Below are positions 1 to 6,291 of a stretch of DNA of 35,189 nucleotides, in pieces. Each line of letters starts with the position of its first letter. Position 1 is the stretch's first letter. This stretch comes from an uncultured bacterium (GTDB lineage: Bacteria; UBP6; UBA1177): the NCBI GenBank assembly GCA_905235605.1, contig CAJOMF010000017.1, positions 1 through 35,189 of the forward strand. Reading direction: 5' to 3'. The translations under genes were made by a program, and so were the position numbers. The notes below the pieces were generated by a model that saw only the letters and a list, made by a program, of their open reading frames with translations, was not told the origin of the DNA and searched no databases.

Positions 1-522
1 CTTACAAGAAAGCTTGAAGCGGAGTACCTTCTGACGGTATCCGCCGAAAAAGCGTCAAAAGATACGTCTGTCGTAAAAGGTAATGTCATAATAATGGACA
101 ACAAAGGATATGAACACCGCGATCTTTACTGGTTCGGAGGCGGCGAAAAAGGATTGGTGCTTGATATAAGAGCTGACAGCGACCATATAATAGATAAAAT
201 ATATGTGAACGGGTCGTCTATAGAGCAGTTTGAAACAGATTATTTTAAACTGAAGCATAACAGCAAGTATCTCGAGTCCTTTGCGGATTATTCCGGAAAG
301 GGGAAGCTGTTCATGGAAATAAGCGATACCACACGGGATTATGATATAAGAGTTGTTTTCAAACCCGGAATTAACAGTGACTATACAGATTATCAGGGTA
401 TGGAGACTGAAAAAGAAAGCAAGCTTCCGCTGATCATAGCGATAGCAATAATTGTTGTGGCGATGATAGGCGGCGGTGTGGTGTTCATCTACAAATGGCG
501 TCAGGACAGAGATATAGATTAA
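1..522 (+). CDS. C-terminal part of membrane-anchored protein (5' end outside window)
   Basis: The frame is open from base 1 and ends at the TAA at 520-522, so the start lies upstream; the ATG at 94 is internal. About 140 polar residues (aromatic- and Asp-rich, probably beta-rich) are followed by one hydrophobic segment (LPLIIAIAIIVVAMIGGGVV) and a short basic/acidic tail KWRQDRDID. This is the layout of an exported domain held by a C-terminal membrane anchor, with the tail in the cytoplasm. I do not recognise the family. The next gene begins 22 bp downstream with its own SD, so the two may be co-transcribed. Confidence 0.7.
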   Translation, partial: LTRKLEAEYLLTVSAEKASKDTSVVKGNVIIMDNKGYEHRDLYWFGGGEKGLVLDIRADSDHIIDKIYVNGSSIEQFETDYFKLKHNSKYLESFADYSGKGKLFMEISDTTRDYDIRVVFKPGINSDYTDYQGMETEKESKLPLIIAIAIIVVAMIGGGVVFIYKWRQDRDID

Positions 523-544
523 TATAAAAAACAAGGAGAAAAAA

Positions 545-795
545 ATGAATTTAAAAAAGACTGTGACAATAGCGTTGATCTTATCTTCGATATTGCTTTG
601 CTCATGTAAAAAGAATGTTAAACCAAAAACGTCAGATACAACAGCTCCTTCCGCCGCTACGCTGGCGACTTTTCCGATACAGCCGAAGGCGACGAACAGT
701 TCGAGATCAACGACAGCCGCAGCCTCGAAAAAATGTATGAAGACATGTCGGAAGAGGGGATGCAGCCGGTTCTCAACGATTATATTTATCTGTGA
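545..795 (+). pseudogene. Small lipoprotein gene with a frameshift
   Basis: The ATG at 545 follows AAGGAG and encodes a clear lipoprotein signal, MNLKKTVTIALILSSILLCSC, with the acceptor Cys at residue 21. After about residue 30 the frame turns Ser/Thr/Arg-rich and runs without a stop into xseB, which is not protein-like. The -1 frame from about 630 gives a sensible acidic tail (AGDFSDTAEGDEQFEINDSR and on to ...NDYIYL) ending in TGA at 793-795. One base therefore seems to be missing near the A-run at 625-629 (ccaaaaacg). It could be a real pseudogene, an assembly error or slippage; no canonical X XXY YYZ heptamer is present. The function is unknown. The long open frame 545-1051 should not be read as a lipoprotein-XseB fusion. 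Confidence 0.6.
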
Positions 796-817
796 AATAA
801 GCGGACACGGAGAAAAA

Positions 818-1051
818 ATGGAAAAGAAAAATAATTTAGCCTCAAAGATGAAAAGACTTGAGGAAATCGTCGAAAAACTCAACGAAAATCCTGAAATCGA
901 GGATGCAGTCAAGCTTTACGAAGAAGGTGTAAAACTCTCGGTTTCGATAAAAACCTATCTCGAAGACGCCCAGACAAAAATCAGAGTTCTCACCGAGGAA
1001 GGTGAGAAAACGGTCGATGCCGACAAACTTGGTAGGAAAGATTTCGAATGA
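818..1051 (+). CDS. xseB: Exodeoxyribonuclease VII small subunit
   Basis: A 77-aa acidic helical protein. XseB binds XseA to form ExoVII, which degrades single-stranded DNA to oligonucleotides in repair and recombination. The family pattern is visible: MKRLEEIVEKLNENPEIEDA followed by VKLYEEGVKLSVSIKTYLEDA, close to the usual LE.IV..LE.....L..a...YEeG..L....... L..A. The length is typical (about 75-80 aa). The start at 818 is preceded by GGAGAAAAA; the frame stays open to 545, but that upstream part belongs to a shifted lipoprotein. The stop overlaps the pgeF start as ATGA, so the two are translationally coupled. No xseA is present in the window. Confidence 0.85.
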   Translation: MEKKNNLASKMKRLEEIVEKLNENPEIEDAVKLYEEGVKLSVSIKTYLEDAQTKIRVLTEEGEKTVDADKLGRKDFE

Positions 1052-1653
1052 TATCCTACGGCTTCATAAAAGAGCGCGACGCAAAGGCTGAAATTGCACA
1101 GATCGAGGCTGAACTCAAGCAGAAGTTCGGTTTAAGCACGCTCTGTCGGCCTCATCAGATCCACAGTGATACGATTTTTGTTGACGGCGACGGCGAGGGT
1201 GACGGCATAATCATCACAAAACCATCGATCGCCCTCATCAGAACAGCCGACTGCATCCCTGTCCTCCTTTTTGACAGAACTGCAAATATCGCAGGAGTTT
1301 TCCACAGCGGCTGGCGCGGGACCGAGCAGAAAATCGTCTCGAAAGGGGCGAAAATGATGGCTGAAATGGGCTGCAAAAACATTGAGGCTATTATTTTCCC
1401 TGGAATCGGACTCTGCTGCTTCGAAATAGGGGATGAACTTCGCGAAAGATTTGAAAATGCAGAAATTCCAATGAGTTATGTTAACGGAAAACTTCACGCC
1501 GATTTAAAAACAGCGATAAAAAACGAGCTTGTAAAAACCGGGGTTGCGGAAATCACCGACAATTCGCAGTGCACTTTCTGCGGAGAAGGCTACTTCTCAT
1601 ACCGACGTGACAAAACCGAAAAACGGCACGCCACTTTTGCTGTTGTATCTTAA
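1048..1653 (+). CDS. pgeF: Peptidoglycan editing factor PgeF (multicopper-oxidase/laccase-domain, YfiH family)
   Basis: A 201-aa cytoplasmic protein of the YfiH family, whose members remove wrongly incorporated Ser from peptidoglycan precursors; older names are laccase-domain or polyphenol oxidase. Family marks are RTADCIPVLLFD (about residues 66-77), GVFHSGWRGTEQ (about 84-95) and a C-terminal FCGEGYFSYRRDKTEKRHATF block. The Cys and His residues of the metal/catalytic cluster (ADC, HSGW, ..RHA) are present. It is slightly short for the family (about 240 aa), mainly at the N-terminus. It overlaps xseB by 4 bp and is the last core gene before the accessory island. Confidence 0.85.
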   Translation: MISYGFIKERDAKAEIAQIEAELKQKFGLSTLCRPHQIHSDTIFVDGDGEGDGIIITKPSIALIRTADCIPVLLFDRTANIAGVFHSGWRGTEQKIVSKGAKMMAEMGCKNIEAIIFPGIGLCCFEIGDELRERFENAEIPMSYVNGKLHADLKTAIKNELVKTGVAEITDNSQCTFCGEGYFSYRRDKTEKRHATFAVVS

Positions 1654-1675
1654 AATTCTTTAAAAAATTTTTCGC

Positions 1676-1709
1676 TTGGGCATTATACGCCCAACCTCTC
1701 GGGTATAAT
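1676..1709 (+). promoter_or_regulatory. Palindrome-promoter box A (upstream of WYL regulator)
   Basis: The inverted repeat TTGGGCATTATACGCCCAA (1676-1694) is followed by the -10 hexamer TATAAT at 1704-1709, 28 bp from the repeat start. The palindrome sits where a -35 element or its operator would be. The ATG at 1741 has GGAGG 5 nt upstream. This is the most symmetrical of six related boxes. If the WYL protein binds it, this is autoregulation (inference). Confidence 0.65.
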
Positions 1710-1740
1710 TTGCCCGTTTTTGTTGTTTTAGGAGGAAAAA

Positions 1741-2709
1741 ATGTCAAATCTTGAAAGGATCGTTTACATCAATCACATGATCAAAACGAAAGGTTTCGTC
1801 ACAAGAAAGGAGGTCTCGGACCGTTTTGAAGTCCACATTGACACAATCAAGCGCGACATCGAATATATGCGCGATTTCCTTTCTGCGCCGATAAAATACA
1901 GGCAGAGTGTCGGCGGATATGTCTATGAAACGCCGTTCGACATGCTTTTCGATTCGCTTGAAGACGCTGTGCTTTACTACATTTTCGTAAAACGGATCAG
2001 CGAGTCGCTCAAACTCGACGGTCTGCCCTACGTTCCGGTGATTTCAGACGAGATCCTGAAGAATATTTCGGGCTACATTCCGCCCGATTTCGACGAAATA
2101 ATGGATCATATTTCCTACGATTCATCCGATATCGACCTGATGGACATGAAAGATTTCAGGAATATCCTCGGTTCTTTTATGACGAAACGGTGTGTTTCTA
2201 TAAGATATCTGAATGCCGACGGAGAGGAGAGCGAAAGGGTCATCGAGCCGCTGAAACTTATGAATTACCTCGGAAAGTGGTATGTCATCGCCTTCTGCCG
2301 CAAAAAAAATGCTTTGCGCGTTTTTCTTCTTTCGCGCTTCCTTTCAAGCGAATTGAGCAGCGAAAAATTCGAATATCCAGTCACGAAGCGTGAACTCGAC
2401 GGATATATCGACGGCTCTTTCGGAATGTTCAAGTCGGAAACCTCCTCAACTGCCGTGATCCGCATTTTCGAACCGGCCTGCTACTACGTGAGAAACCAGA
2501 TCTGGCACAAAAACCAGAAAGTCAGAGAGTGCACTATTGACGGCAGGAAATGCCTCGAGATAACACTTCCGGTCGGCGACCGGGACAAGGAGATCCTGGC
2601 AAGAGTCCTCTCGTATTCGCCCGACAGCGAGATCGTTTCTCCGCCGGCTCTGCGCGAAAAGTGGCTTGAAAGGATCAAAACGCTCTATAAAAAGTTCTGC
2701 AAGAAATAG
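1741..2709 (+). CDS. WYL domain-containing HTH transcriptional regulator
   Basis: A 322-aa regulator of the YafY/WYL class. Residues 1-65 form a DeoR/HTH_11-like winged helix (RIVYINHMIKTKGFVTRKEV then FEVHIDTIKRDIEYM). Residues about 145-205 carry the WYL Sm-like fold, with SIRYLNADGEESERVIEPLK and GKWYVIAFCRKK; the core is WYV rather than W-Y-L. A C-terminal WCX-type segment follows. WYL proteins sense ligands, probably nucleotides or nucleic acids, and members such as BrxR and CapW repress phage-defence loci by binding inverted repeats. The SD GGAGGAAAAA is strong. Box A lies in its promoter, and similar boxes lie in front of other island genes, making it the leading candidate for their regulator. 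Gene 2719 follows after 9 bp. Confidence 0.85.
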   Translation: MSNLERIVYINHMIKTKGFVTRKEVSDRFEVHIDTIKRDIEYMRDFLSAPIKYRQSVGGYVYETPFDMLFDSLEDAVLYYIFVKRISESLKLDGLPYVPVISDEILKNISGYIPPDFDEIMDHISYDSSDIDLMDMKDFRNILGSFMTKRCVSIRYLNADGEESERVIEPLKLMNYLGKWYVIAFCRKKNALRVFLLSRFLSSELSSEKFEYPVTKRELDGYIDGSFGMFKSETSSTAVIRIFEPACYYVRNQIWHKNQKVRECTIDGRKCLEITLPVGDRDKEILARVLSYSPDSEIVSPPALREKWLERIKTLYKKFCKK

Positions 2710-2718
2710 GGGGCTTCA

Positions 2719-3300
2719 ATGACTGAAAGCAAAATCCCGACAAATGAAGAGATCATCGCGATGATCCCGTCAAAGGCGGTACGCGAATATTTAGTGAAAA
2801 TAAACTGGCAGTTTGAAGAGTACGAGCGCGATATCCTGCGCCGCTACATCAAGCCGAAGAATAAAGACGAGGCTGACAGCGTCTATGCCGAACAAAACTA
2901 TGTCACGCTGCCTCATCCTTTCAGAAAAGGCGACATCGTCACCGTCTGCGACAAAAGATTCAAAAACAGAAAGCCTGAAACCGGAATAATGTGGTCTCCC
3001 AAAGATGACGAGGAGTTCTGGAATTTCGACAAACGGGCAAAAACCGACCTTAAAGGTTTCGTCGATTTCACCGATGTTGCGACAACTGTCGATTTTCTCT
3101 CGCCCGAAGACGGCTTTTTCAGGCACGGACATCCGAACCCTCTCTGGATCGAATACGCAGAACTTGACGAAGATTCAGCCGAAGCACGCTTTCTCAGAAG
3201 CGCGGTAAAACTCCAGAACGGAAACGGCTCTCTCGAAGAAACCGACGAGCTCCGCAGTGAATATGTGGCAAGCAGGAAGAAAAAAATCTCAAAAAAATAA
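2719..3300 (+). CDS. Hypothetical protein, probable partner of the WYL regulator
   Basis: A 193-aa soluble protein without signal peptide or TM segment. It begins 9 bp after the WYL gene, with GGGGG as SD, so the two form one transcript. The N-terminal half is helical (NEEIIAMIPSKAVREYLVKI ...WQFEEYERDILRRYI). The middle has a conserved-looking VTLPHPFRKGDIVTVCDKRF block, where HPFRKGDIV suggests a small beta-barrel, then a stretch rich in Asp, Phe and Pro, and a Lys-rich tail. I do not recognise a named family. Being paired with the regulator it might be an effector or co-sensor, but nothing in the sequence proves this. Confidence 0.7.
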   Translation: MTESKIPTNEEIIAMIPSKAVREYLVKINWQFEEYERDILRRYIKPKNKDEADSVYAEQNYVTLPHPFRKGDIVTVCDKRFKNRKPETGIMWSPKDDEEFWNFDKRAKTDLKGFVDFTDVATTVDFLSPEDGFFRHGHPNPLWIEYAELDEDSAEARFLRSAVKLQNGNGSLEETDELRSEYVASRKKKISKK

Positions 3301-3313
3301 AAATTTTTTACCC

Positions 3314-3347
3314 TTGGGCATTATGTGCCCACCCAGGCGTTTATAAT
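3314..3347 (+). promoter_or_regulatory. Palindrome-promoter box B (upstream of LRAT-like gene)
   Basis: TTGGGCATTATGTGCCCA at 3314-3331 is followed by TATAAT at 3342-3347, again 28 bp from repeat start to -10 start. It lies 14 bp after the preceding stop codon and about 100 bp before the next ATG, so the transcript would have a leader of roughly 95 nt. Confidence 0.65.
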
Positions 3348-3368
3348 CACTTCCGTAAACTTTTTTTT

Positions 3369-3414
3369 CGAAAATTTTCGGAAAAACGGTTTTTCCAACG
3401 CTTTATAGTAGCGT
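3369..3414 (+). promoter_or_regulatory. Structured 5' leader with consecutive hairpins
   Basis: Three adjacent inverted repeats lie between box B and the LRAT-like gene: CGAAAATTTTCG (3369-3380, perfect palindrome), GGAAAAACGGTTTTTCC (3380-3396, 7-bp stem with CGG loop) and ACGCT-7 nt-AGCGT (3398-3414). The SD AGGAGG and the ATG at 3448 follow. They could form an mRNA leader structure or protein-binding sites. No known riboswitch class is recognised. Confidence 0.4.
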
Positions 3415-3447
3415 AATTGCTTATTTTTTATTTTCAGGAGGAATTAA

Positions 3448-4083
3448 ATGAGTATTTTTGGTTCAGGTTTCGGTGGTTTCGGCAGAACAAAAAGTCCGGT
3501 AGAGCTTATTGCTCCGACAATTATTGCAAAATGTCCCATAATTCCAAAAAAATCCCGCAAAAAGAGCTGTGATTTCATCCGCACGGTCTCTGATTCGGGA
3601 CTTAAAAAAGGCGATGTAATCGGAGTCCACAGATCGGCGGTTTACGACCATTACGGCATATACACCGGACGCGGTAAGGTTATCCATTTTTCCAATGAAG
3701 GGAGCGATTTCGGCGGCGATATCCGCGTCCGCAGAGCAACTCTCTCGCAGTTCAAAAACGGAGCATCGAATGTTTTTGTCGTAGATTTCGAAGCTTACCG
3801 CGATTATGTTGAAAATCCTGGTTTGTTGGATTTGTTGGAAGAAGGAATCGTGGGAATCGCATTAAGAAAATTGTTCGGCAACGAACTCACCCTCTATTCG
3901 CCGGAAGAGACTGTCGAAAGAGCCAAAAGCCAGCTCGGAGAAGGCGACTACAACCTTGTGTTCAACAACTGCGAACATTTTGCCGTCTGGTGCAAAACAG
4001 GAGTCAAAGAATCAAGTCAGGTTCAGAGATTTCTTGAGGCGGTTGTCGGAACCATTCAGAAGTCGCAAACTCACAGAGTCTGA
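3448..4083 (+). CDS. LRAT / NlpC-P60-like (permuted papain fold) protein
   Basis: A 211-aa protein with the lecithin:retinol acyltransferase-like fold. LKKGDVIGVHRSAVYDHYGI holds the motif His (H68); GKVIHFSNEG gives a second His (H80); FNNCEHFAVWCKTG holds the nucleophile Cys (C175) in the typical NCEHFA context. Such enzymes use a Cys/His centre for acyl transfer or hydrolysis on lipids or peptides. There is a Gly/Phe-rich start (MSIFGSGFGGFG) and no secretion signal, so it is probably cytoplasmic or peripheral at the membrane. Downstream of box B, it stands as a single-gene unit with its own leader. LRAT-like domains occur in bacterial toxins and immunity-type loci; the substrate here is unknown. 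Confidence 0.75.
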   Translation: MSIFGSGFGGFGRTKSPVELIAPTIIAKCPIIPKKSRKKSCDFIRTVSDSGLKKGDVIGVHRSAVYDHYGIYTGRGKVIHFSNEGSDFGGDIRVRRATLSQFKNGASNVFVVDFEAYRDYVENPGLLDLLEEGIVGIALRKLFGNELTLYSPEETVERAKSQLGEGDYNLVFNNCEHFAVWCKTGVKESSQVQRFLEAVVGTIQKSQTHRV

Positions 4084-4096
4084 TTTTTTATTATCT

Positions 4097-4270
4097 CCTT
4101 GGGCACTGTATGCCCATTCTCTCGTGTAAAATCGTGCTGTTTGCTTATGACGACAACAAACTAATTTTATAAAAGGCAACCACTTCACAAAACAGCGAAC
4201 TGAATTGTGAAGTTGTGTGAAGTTTTTGTGAAGTAATGAGTGAAGTTGAATGAAGTTTACTTCACTTTTT
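4097..4270 (+). repeat. 174-bp direct repeat, copy 1 (box C plus phased TGAAGT array)
   Basis: 4097-4270 matches 6060-6233 with only one difference that I see (cagcgaac versus cagtgaac). It contains box C, TTGGGCACTGTATGCCCA (4099-4116) with the -10 TAAAAT at 4127-4132, and the TGAAGT sites at 4208, 4218, 4229, 4241 and 4251. It is the promoter/leader of the Schlafen-type gene, duplicated together with an internal piece of that gene (4273-4445). The two copies flank the minus-strand DUF4143 ATPase. Confidence 0.85.
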
Positions 4271-4445
4271 ACAATGCCGTTGCACACAGAAATTATTTTA
4301 TTTCAGGCTCTCAGATAGAAATAAATATGTTTAAAGACCGCCTTGAAATAACCTCTCCCGGAGCTTTGCTCGGAGTGCGTGAAATCGAGAAAGAAACAAG
4401 AATTTCTTCAATAATCCCGCGCCGCAGAAACGAAGTTATATGCTC
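4240..4445 (+). pseudogene. Relic of a Schlafen/AlbA_2 gene (internal deletion copy of 6292-7734)
   Basis: 4273-4445 matches 7150-7322 at about 96-97% by eye (around six mismatches). This covers the GHKL-like ATPase segment with VAHRNYFISGSQIEINMFKD. The leader repeat (4097-4270) is joined directly to it, so about 0.9 kb holding the AlbA_2 domain has been lost. The short open frame beginning at 4240 is a chance fusion: its first residues come from the leader and its tail after 4446 from unrelated sequence. The join is at 4271-4272. Loss by recombination in a former tandem copy is the simplest explanation. It is not expected to make a working protein. Confidence 0.8.
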
Positions 4446-4549
4446 TCCCCGGGTTAAGTCAACTTCTTTCTGTAAATTCCGAGTCTTATTTTCACTAAAC
4501 AACTCCGAAAATCTTAAAGCCAGATTACCGAATGGCAATCTTTCAAAAC
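4446..4549 (-). other. Unassigned stretch with weak similarity to the relic at 12038-12339
   Basis: It lies between the Schlafen relic and the 3' end of the ATPase gene. Read on the minus strand it gives ERLPFGNLALRFSELFSEN, similar to GIPFGVLALRLIQDF from the minus-strand relic at 12038-12339; on the DNA level CTTAAAGCCA and ACCGAATGG are shared. It may be a fragment of the same lost gene family. Evidence is weak. Confidence 0.3.
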
Positions 4550-5899
4550 TTAAAGCAGCGGAGTCATGTAAAGCGGAAGGTATAAAACGCCGTCCTTTTC
4601 CTGCAGGTCCGATGTGTGAATGACACAAGGATGAGATATCTGCTCCGCATATTTGTGAGAGAATTTTTCAAGGGATGAAGTGGTGTATTTTGTGGTAGAT
4701 TTCACTTCTATCGGCGATATATTGTGCCTGTTTGTGAGATCAGGCTTTTGTATGAGAAAATCTATCTCCATCCGCTCGGAAGATTCTGTTTTGGAGTAGG
4801 AAGAGTAGAAGTATAGTTTATGCCCCGATGCGCACAGCATTTGAGCGACAATATTTTCAACCAGCATTCCTTTGTTGATCTCCAGTTTGTCAAGCAGCAG
4901 TCTGCTGTATAGTTTGTCAGCAGCGATGATTTTTTCGTCAAAAGTGTGGGAAATAAGCAGACCTGTGTCGGCCATGTAGCATTTGAGCGCGAGTTTGTCC
5001 ATTCTCATTTTCAGTCCGACAGTCGGTTCTGTGGCTGCATAGCAGATGTTGACGATTTTAGCGTCCGAAAGCCAGAAAAACGAGCTTTCATAGTTTCGGT
5101 ATCTGGCTGTTTCGGATATGTCGGCAAGTTTGAAACGTTTTTCGTGACGCTGCAACTCAGCCGGAATCCAGTCGAAAATACTTTTAACCTTGCTTTCGTA
5201 GCCGACAGCGTATTTTTCAATATCAGCACGGTAGAGCGCAAGAATATCGCGTTTTACGATGTCGGTTTCTTCAAAATTCCTTGTTTCAGTAAATGCAAGC
5301 ACAGCCTGCGGCATACCTCCGACAATCATATACTGCCGGAAAAGATCCATTGTTTTGCGGTGCACCGGTCCGAGCGGCATTTTGTGTTCAAAACAGTATT
5401 TTATGAACGGCATAGTCGTTTCGTCTCCAAAAGCCCAGAGAAACTCCTCGAAATCCATGGGATACATCGGGATTCTGTGCTCTTCCGAAGGAATGACAAT
5501 GTCTTTTACATTACGGTTTATGCTGACAAGCGACCCTGTTTCCAGATAATCGTATCTCCTGTCTGCAACGAGATATTTGATCGCTGCTCTGGCCCGCGGG
5601 TAAAGCTGCACCTCATCAAAAATGATGATTGAATCCCGTTCATAAAGTTTTACGCCGTAATAAGCCGAAAGCTGCATGAAAAACATATCAAGATTCTGGA
5701 GATAATTGTCGAAAATCTCAAAAAGACGTTTGTCTGCGTGGTTGAAATCCACAAGAATATAAGATTTATATTCGTTTTTGGCGAACTCTTCGGCGATGTA
5801 GCTTTTGCCGATACGCCTTGCTCCGTCAATCATTACCGCAGTTTTTCCCTGCCGCTCTTGTTTCCAGCGAACCAACTCATTGTAAATTTTACGTTTCAT
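4550..5899 (-). CDS. AAA-family ATPase with C-terminal DUF4143 / PD-(D/E)XK-like domain
   Basis: 449 aa. Walker A is GARRIGKS (26-33), Walker B IIIFDEVQ (91-98), and TGSLVS is a sensor-1-like segment. The C-terminal third carries the DUF4143 region, ending with MEIDFLI...SPIEVKS, a Glu/Asp...E-x-K pattern typical of the nuclease-like end of this family. These ATPases are common, mobile and poorly understood; links to toxin-antitoxin-like or defence functions are proposed. The start at 5899 (ATG after GAGG) is chosen over the GTG at 5902. The gene is opposite to its neighbours and lies between two copies of a 174-bp repeat, with its own phased repeat array upstream (5910-5992). Confidence 0.85.
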   Translation of the reverse strand: MKRKIYNELVRWKQERQGKTAVMIDGARRIGKSYIAEEFAKNEYKSYILVDFNHADKRLFEIFDNYLQNLDMFFMQLSAYYGVKLYERDSIIIFDEVQLYPRARAAIKYLVADRRYDYLETGSLVSINRNVKDIVIPSEEHRIPMYPMDFEEFLWAFGDETTMPFIKYCFEHKMPLGPVHRKTMDLFRQYMIVGGMPQAVLAFTETRNFEETDIVKRDILALYRADIEKYAVGYESKVKSIFDWIPAELQRHEKRFKLADISETARYRNYESSFFWLSDAKIVNICYAATEPTVGLKMRMDKLALKCYMADTGLLISHTFDEKIIAADKLYSRLLLDKLEINKGMLVENIVAQMLCASGHKLYFYSSYSKTESSERMEIDFLIQKPDLTNRHNISPIEVKSTTKYTTSSLEKFSHKYAEQISHPCVIHTSDLQEKDGVLYLPLYMTPLL

Positions 5900-5909
5900 C
5901 ACTGATCCT

Positions 5910-5992
5910 CACGATTCCAAACGATTGAATTTGCGATTTCAGCACGATTCCAAGCGATTTTTGTCGGCTAAAACGCACGATTCCAAACGATT
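5910..5992 (-). repeat. Three 17-bp direct repeats, 33-bp period, upstream of the ATPase gene
   Basis: CACGATTCCAAACGATT starts at 5910 and 5976, and the variant with AAG in place of AAA at 5943, so the period is exactly 33 bp. The core CGATT recurs at 5912, 5922, 5934, 5945, 5955, 5978 and 5988, steps of 10, 12, 11, 10, 23 and 10 bp, putting all copies on about one face of the helix. The array directly adjoins the SD of the minus-strand ATPase gene, so it should lie in its promoter or leader and act as a multi-site operator. There is no CRISPR character: the spacers are 16 bp and similar to each other. Confidence 0.7.
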
Positions 5993-6059
5993 TTTGCTTA
6001 AAATATCAAAAATGTCAATATCGACCCGATAAAAATCTCAAAAAATAAAAAATTTTATC

Positions 6060-6233
6060 CCTTGGGCACTGTATGCCCATTCTCTCGTGTAAAATCGTGC
6101 TGTTTGCTTATGACGACAACAAACTAATTTTATAAAAGGCAACCACTTCACAAAACAGTGAACTGAATTGTGAAGTTGTGTGAAGTTTTTGTGAAGTAAT
6201 GAGTGAAGTTGAATGAAGTTTACTTCACTTTTT
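6060..6233 (+). repeat. 174-bp direct repeat, copy 2 (box D plus phased TGAAGT array)
   Basis: This is the intact counterpart of 4097-4270. Box D is TTGGGCACTGTATGCCCA at 6062-6079, with the -10 TAAAAT at 6090-6095. Direct TGAAGT copies start at 6171, 6181, 6192, 6204 and 6214 (steps 10, 11, 12, 10), with inverted ACTTCA at 6145 and 6222. This is a second helically phased operator array in the same intergenic region, before the Schlafen-type gene. Confidence 0.8.
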
Positions 6234-6235
6234 GC

Positions 6236-6263
6236 TTGATTCTTCTGTTTTTGCGACTATAAT
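6236..6263 (+). promoter_or_regulatory. Promoter of the Schlafen/AlbA_2 gene
   Basis: TTGATT (6236-6241), a 16-bp spacer and TATAAT (6258-6263), about 28 bp before the ATG at 6292. It lies immediately after the TGAAGT array, so a protein bound there would touch the -35 region. It also shows that the longer open frame from 6232 starts upstream of the transcript start. Confidence 0.6.
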
Positions 6264-6291
6264 ACCTATCGGTAATTTTGTTGGAGGCAGA

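Noticed and set aside
55-912. Long minus-strand open frame (285 codons) across the first kilobase.
   Set aside because: It overlaps the partial membrane protein, the lipoprotein and xseB, has a Phe/Ile-rich unnatural composition and no SD.
5910-5992. 33-bp period repeats as a CRISPR array.
   Set aside because: Only three 17-bp repeats; the spacers are 16 bp and partly repeat the same CGATT core; no cas genes.
6232-6291. Upstream start of the Schlafen-type protein at 6232.
   Set aside because: The TATAAT of its promoter lies at 6258-6263, inside that extension, and GGAGG precedes the ATG at 6292.
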